Source: an uncultured Spirochaetaceae bacterium (GTDB lineage: Bacteria > Spirochaetota > Spirochaetia > Treponematales > Treponemataceae). From it: DNA of 6,540 bases. Each line of letters opens with the position of its first letter. The stretch's first letter is position 1. Shown here piece after piece: positions 6,312-6,540 of this stretch. Position numbers and translations under genes: made by a program. Location of the stretch: NCBI GenBank assembly GCA_902772605.1, contig CACYBG010000381.1, positions 1 through 6,540 on the forward strand, in the 5' to 3' direction. The notes under the pieces were generated by a model. It was not told the origin of the DNA, searched no databases, and saw only the letters and a list, made by a program, of their open reading frames with translations.

Positions 6312-6497
6312 CATATTTTGTAGATATGTCGAGTCTGATAACTAAGGTATAACAGGCGGAAGCGGGTGGCCGGAACGAAAAAAATCTGCACGAACGAAGA
6401 GAGGTATTCGTAGCGTAGCTTCGAACGAGCCTTTTTTCGGGACGGACGCACGTTGGGAGCCTGTTATAAACATATTTTGTTGGACTCGACATTTTTT
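6312..6497. repeat. Nested inverted-repeat element of unknown type (small-RNA, attC-like or MITE-like)
   Basis: Three perfect inverted-repeat pairs are nested. The outer pair is ATGTCGAGTC (6326-6335) with GACTCGACAT (6483-6492). The middle pair is TATAACAGGC (6348-6357) with GCCTGTTATA (6459-6468). The inner pair is CGAAAAAA (6376-6383) with TTTTTTCG (6432-6439). Inside is a small hairpin ACGAA-N8-TTCGT, and GAACGA occurs three times. A 10-bp direct repeat, CATATTTTGT, lies at 6312-6321 and 6471-6480. T6 at 6492-6497 follows the outer right arm on the plus strand, as in an intrinsic terminator. Between outer and middle stems is an AT-rich asymmetric bubble (12 and 14 nt). No protein frame explains it. 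The symmetry is directly visible; the biological class is not decided. Confidence 0.75.
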
Positions 6498-6540
6498 ATC
6501 CACCAAAATCCGTTCCGCATAAATAATTTTATTTTCATGC
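6498..6540. other. AT-rich right edge with a partial hairpin, no gene seen
   Basis: Bases 6517-6540 form an imperfect AT-rich hairpin, GCAT at 6517-6520 against ATGC at 6537-6540 with A/T runs between. It is cut by the window edge. It could be part of a terminator, promoter region or further repeat belonging to the next gene. Nothing more can be said from here. Confidence 0.25.

Noticed and set aside
6348..6380. Resemblance of CAGGCGGAAGCGG to the SRP RNA GGAA tetraloop region
   Set aside because: In SRP RNA this motif caps the apical hairpin with a symmetric stem; here it lies in the descending arm of a long stem, so the match is superficial.
6286..6492. Minus-strand frame of 68 codons through the repeat element
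   Set aside because: Its limits and sequence are dictated by the inverted repeats; no ribosome site and no similarity to a known protein.
1..6540. CRISPR array, tRNA or rRNA genes
   Set aside because: No regularly spaced direct repeats, no tRNA cloverleaf with the TTCRANNY core in a suitable setting, and no rRNA-like sequence were seen.

Overview
The window is a compact stretch of bacterial chromosome with moderate GC. Five full genes all read on the minus strand, and the tail of one plus-strand gene enters from the left edge. Signals are ordinary bacterial ones: AGGAG-type ribosome binding sites, one perfect sigma-70-type promoter and U-tract terminators. The gene set (a seven-helix sensor joined to GGDEF-EAL, a DUF2059 lipid-free exported protein, a YczE/YitT-type membrane protein, NudC, PurC) fits a host-associated anaerobe. 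My best guess is a Treponema-like spirochaete, with Fibrobacter as an alternative. This is inference from protein style only, and there is no rRNA or other marker to settle it.

Layout, left to right. 1-144: C-terminal end of an unidentified plus-strand protein with a Glu/Pro/Ala-rich tail. 171-223: a hairpin with U-tracts in both directions, serving the two convergent genes. 279-1124 (minus): purC, SAICAR synthase. 1125-1269: purC leader with a candidate promoter and competing inverted repeats. 1270-3567 (minus): membrane-anchored 7TM-PAS-GGDEF-EAL protein, with a degenerate GGDEF and an intact EAL site, so probably a c-di-GMP phosphodiesterase. 3670-4512 (minus): nudC, NAD(H) diphosphatase / RNA deNADding enzyme. 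4513-4753: intergenic, with weak promoter and terminator signals. 4754-5239 (minus): exported DUF2059 protein. 5298-6047 (minus): YczE/YitT-type membrane protein, driven by a perfect TTGACA-N17-TATAAT promoter at 6142-6170. 6171-6540: no convincing gene, but a striking nested inverted-repeat structure at about 6312-6497.

The minus-strand genes do not form one obvious pathway. The YczE-like and DUF2059 genes are 58 nt apart and could share a transcript. nudC, the c-di-GMP gene and purC have gaps of 102-241 nt and look like separate or loosely linked units (nucleotide/NAD turnover, signalling, purine synthesis).

The most interesting unexplained element is at the right end. Two perfect 10-bp inverted-repeat pairs are nested inside one another (6326-6335 with 6483-6492, and 6348-6357 with 6459-6468). 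Inside them is a third 8-bp pair, a 10-bp direct repeat lies at the outer edges, and a T6 run follows the outer right arm. It could be a structured small RNA, an integron attC-like recombination site, or a miniature mobile element. The sequence alone does not decide between these.
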